Source: Tetrahymena elliotti 4EA (lineage: Eukaryota; Ciliophora; Oligohymenophorea; Hymenostomatida; Tetrahymenidae). From it: a DNA stretch of 64,000 bases. The position numbers and the translations under genes were made by a program. Shown in pieces: positions 61,978-64,000 of the stretch; position 1 is the first letter of the stretch, and the number at the start of each line of letters is the position of its first letter. Where the stretch lies: the NCBI GenBank assembly GCA_000231825.2, contig JH720344.1, positions 538,982 to 602,981 of the forward strand. The letters run 5' to 3'. The notes below the pieces were generated by a model. That model was not told the DNA's origin. It searched no databases and worked only from the letters and a program-made list of their open reading frames with translations.

Positions 61978-64000
61978 ATGGGAAATTCTAATCACACAAT
62001 AAAATTTAAAAAGTCTGATGATAAAAAACTTTTAGTAAAGACTTTATGTAAAATAAATAAAGATAATAAAATTCAGATAGTAGACAATGAGCTTTTAGCT
62101 TTCCTATTGAATAACCAAACAAAAAAAATAAAAATTGTTTCTATTGTTGGGGACGTAGGTCATGGAAAATCAACTATTATTGAATTATTGGCTTCAAAAT
62201 TTTTAAAAAAGAATCTTAGATTATTTGAAAACAAATTTTCTCTGAATTCAGTTACAAAAGGAATATAATACTTAACTTGTGACCTTGATAAGGATACAGT
62301 ACTACTTTTTATTGATTCTGAAGGCTTTGAATCCAATAATAATAAAGAATATGAAAATGAATTGTATCTTTTAGTCGCTTAAATAGCTCGTATTTCCACT
62401 ATCACGCTACATATCACAACTGATATAAGAATAAAAAACTCTTTCTCTAGATTTCTTGAAACAGTGGATATTGAAAAAAGATACGAAACTGATCAAAATT
62501 ACTTGAAAAAAAAAAATTTATAAAATTTAATTGAAATATTGAACAAATAAGAGAGTTTAGATTGTACTAAAAGCAATGAATTTCCTATCTTTTATAAAAG
62601 TTTTTACTTACCTACATTCAAAAATATTTCTGAAGATAAGATTTGTGTTGATGAAAGGTTTATGTAAAATTTGGACAATATTGCATAAGAAATCAAGACA
62701 CTTGAATTTGAATCAATTCATAAAAACACAGAAAAATTTAAGGAAAATTAAACATGTAAATCGTTTTATGAAATTTTAATTACATCTTTGGACATTTTGA
62801 CAAATAGAGGAATGTAAGACAAAAAATAATTTGCTGATGTAATTAATCTTTAGCTAGGAATCAAGACTTTCATAGAAAATGAAGTGAAAGATAAGTATTA
62901 GGAATTCATATCTGAACTAGAAAAAGAAATCAAACCCTTAGCTGTTACATTTAAATCATAATTTATCTCATTTTAAGCTATTTTAACAATTTATACTGTT
63001 AAATCTTTATTTAAAAGCAAACAATTTGAAGAATATTTAAAAATTTTAAATTAAAAATGGTAAAATTAGCTTAAAGAAGGGCTAACAATTATTTTTAGTT
63101 TAGATAATTAAAATAAAGCTAGCAAAAAAGTTTTAGAAGATTATTCGAAAATGAATGGAATAAAGCCCAGAGAAATCTAGATATATGAAAATAACTTAAA
63201 AATTTAAAATGTTTCTAAGGCATTATAATTAGGAGGATCATTTATTCAAATTGCTGGTTTGATTACTTCTCTTGTAGCACCTGAAGTAGCTGTAGGATCT
63301 GTAGGAATTTCAGCCCTTACTGGATTAGGGGTAGCTACAAGTTGGACTATCATAGGGCTAGTAGTTTTTGGGGGTTTAGCTTCTATTTTAGGACTTGTAT
63401 TAGCAATAAAAGAAAGTAGTACACAAGTAAAGAAAAAAAATTGGAAAAGAAATTTAAAGTAAAAATTAGTAAATAAATTGTACCAATTAAATTTGAAAGT
63501 CTAAAATGATTAAGATTTAGAATAAAATTACAATATTTTGAAAGATAATATCCAATCTTTATTAAAACAAACAGATATCTTAGAGAAGTAGAATAAAGAA
63601 ACAACCAATTTCTTTATACCATTTTTTTACTTTAACATAATGAGTAAATAAATAAGTCAAGATCTCTTAAAGAGAAGTAAGAAAAATAATAATTTATAAA
63701 GAGTACTAATTGAAATTGATAGGGAAATAGTAGAAAAGTATGATCTTTAAAAATAAAAAATCTCAAAGATAATCAAGGAAGTTTTACTCATGAAAATTAA
63801 AAAAGAATTAAAAACAGAACTTAGAAATGATAGTAATTAATTTAATTACTTTTCATATAAATTTAATCAAGACAAATACTAGAAGTTAGTAGATTAAATT
63901 TAAGAAAATTCTTGGATAGAATAAGATCAAAAATAAACCTTTGAAAAGTTCATTTCATGCTTAATTTTTATAAAACTTTTCTCTTCTGCTATTTTAAATT
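61978..64000 (+). CDS. Dynamin-superfamily-like GTPase with membrane hairpin (3' partial)
   Basis: This is a large GTPase, open from ATG at 61978 to the window edge (674 codons present). The P-loop is IVGDVGHGKST (Lys64), and the G3-like motif is LLFIDSEGFES (Asp113). Both resemble guanylate-binding/atlastin-type or related GTPases. I did not identify a clear G4 motif. A long Lys/Glu/Gln-rich helical region follows, then at about residues 418-478 two adjacent hydrophobic stretches (LITSLVAPEVAVGSVGIS and WTIIGLVVFGGLASILGLVL) that could form a membrane hairpin, then more coiled-coil-like sequence. That order (G domain, helices, hairpin, helices) suits membrane remodelling or fusion GTPases, but the subfamily is open. 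There are no introns in the visible part. The poly-A-rich leader before the ATG is typical of genes here. Confidence 0.78.

Noticed and set aside
1..64000. Widespread in-frame TAA and TAG as evidence of pseudogenes
   Set aside because: They occur at variable Gln positions in every conserved family here, and all complete genes end in TGA, so this is the ciliate code rather than gene decay.

Overview
This window looks like macronuclear DNA of an oligohymenophorean ciliate close to Tetrahymena. The sequence is extremely AT-rich. TAA and TAG occur in-frame many times in otherwise perfect protein families and read as Gln, and every complete gene I could resolve ends in TGA. Introns are short, AT-rich and GT(A)...AG. 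Ordinary standard-code ORFs are therefore only fragments of the real genes, and I rebuilt the genes by reading TAA/TAG as Gln and joining exons.

Left third (1-30.5 kb), ordinary single genes: the C-terminal half of an ABCC/MRP-type transporter (+); an RNF5/RNF185-like membrane RING E3 (+); an LRR-like gene with an unresolved 5' half (+); a secreted protein with two tandem MACPF domains (-); a PIG-O-type GPI ethanolamine-phosphate transferase (-); an eight-exon WD40 protein, possibly axonemal (+); a Q/N-rich hypothetical protein (-); and a very large multi-exon protein with a signal peptide, cysteine-rich repeats, a transmembrane region and an acidic tail (-).

Middle (30.5-54 kb): a cluster of six class-3 (alpha/beta hydrolase, GHSLG) secreted lipase genes, A-F, all on +. 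A/B and C/D lie in two tandem copies of a roughly 6 kb segment (about 30.9-37.1 and 38.4-44.3 kb). In each copy one lipase is intact and the other is damaged, reciprocally: B is broken in the first copy and C in the second. A fragment resembling the C-terminal part of a MULE-like transposase lies between the copies. E and F are more distant paralogs. Interspersed are a 791-residue secreted protein with a GPI-signal-like tail (-), a tRNA-Asp (-), and a perfect 68-bp-arm hairpin that is GC-rich for its surroundings.

Right part (54-64 kb): a small secreted cysteine-rich protein (+), a second identical tRNA-Asp (-), a patatin-like phospholipase (-), and the start of a dynamin-superfamily-like GTPase with a membrane hairpin (+) that runs off the window.

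A recurring theme is lipid and membrane attack or remodelling (six lipase loci, patatin, MACPF, PIG-O), but joint function is inference. Intergenic DNA is very AT-rich and mostly featureless. Exceptions are a 3 x 57-bp tandem repeat, a dyad-containing direct repeat upstream of the MACPF gene, and a CGTCACAC element upstream of lipases A, C and F.
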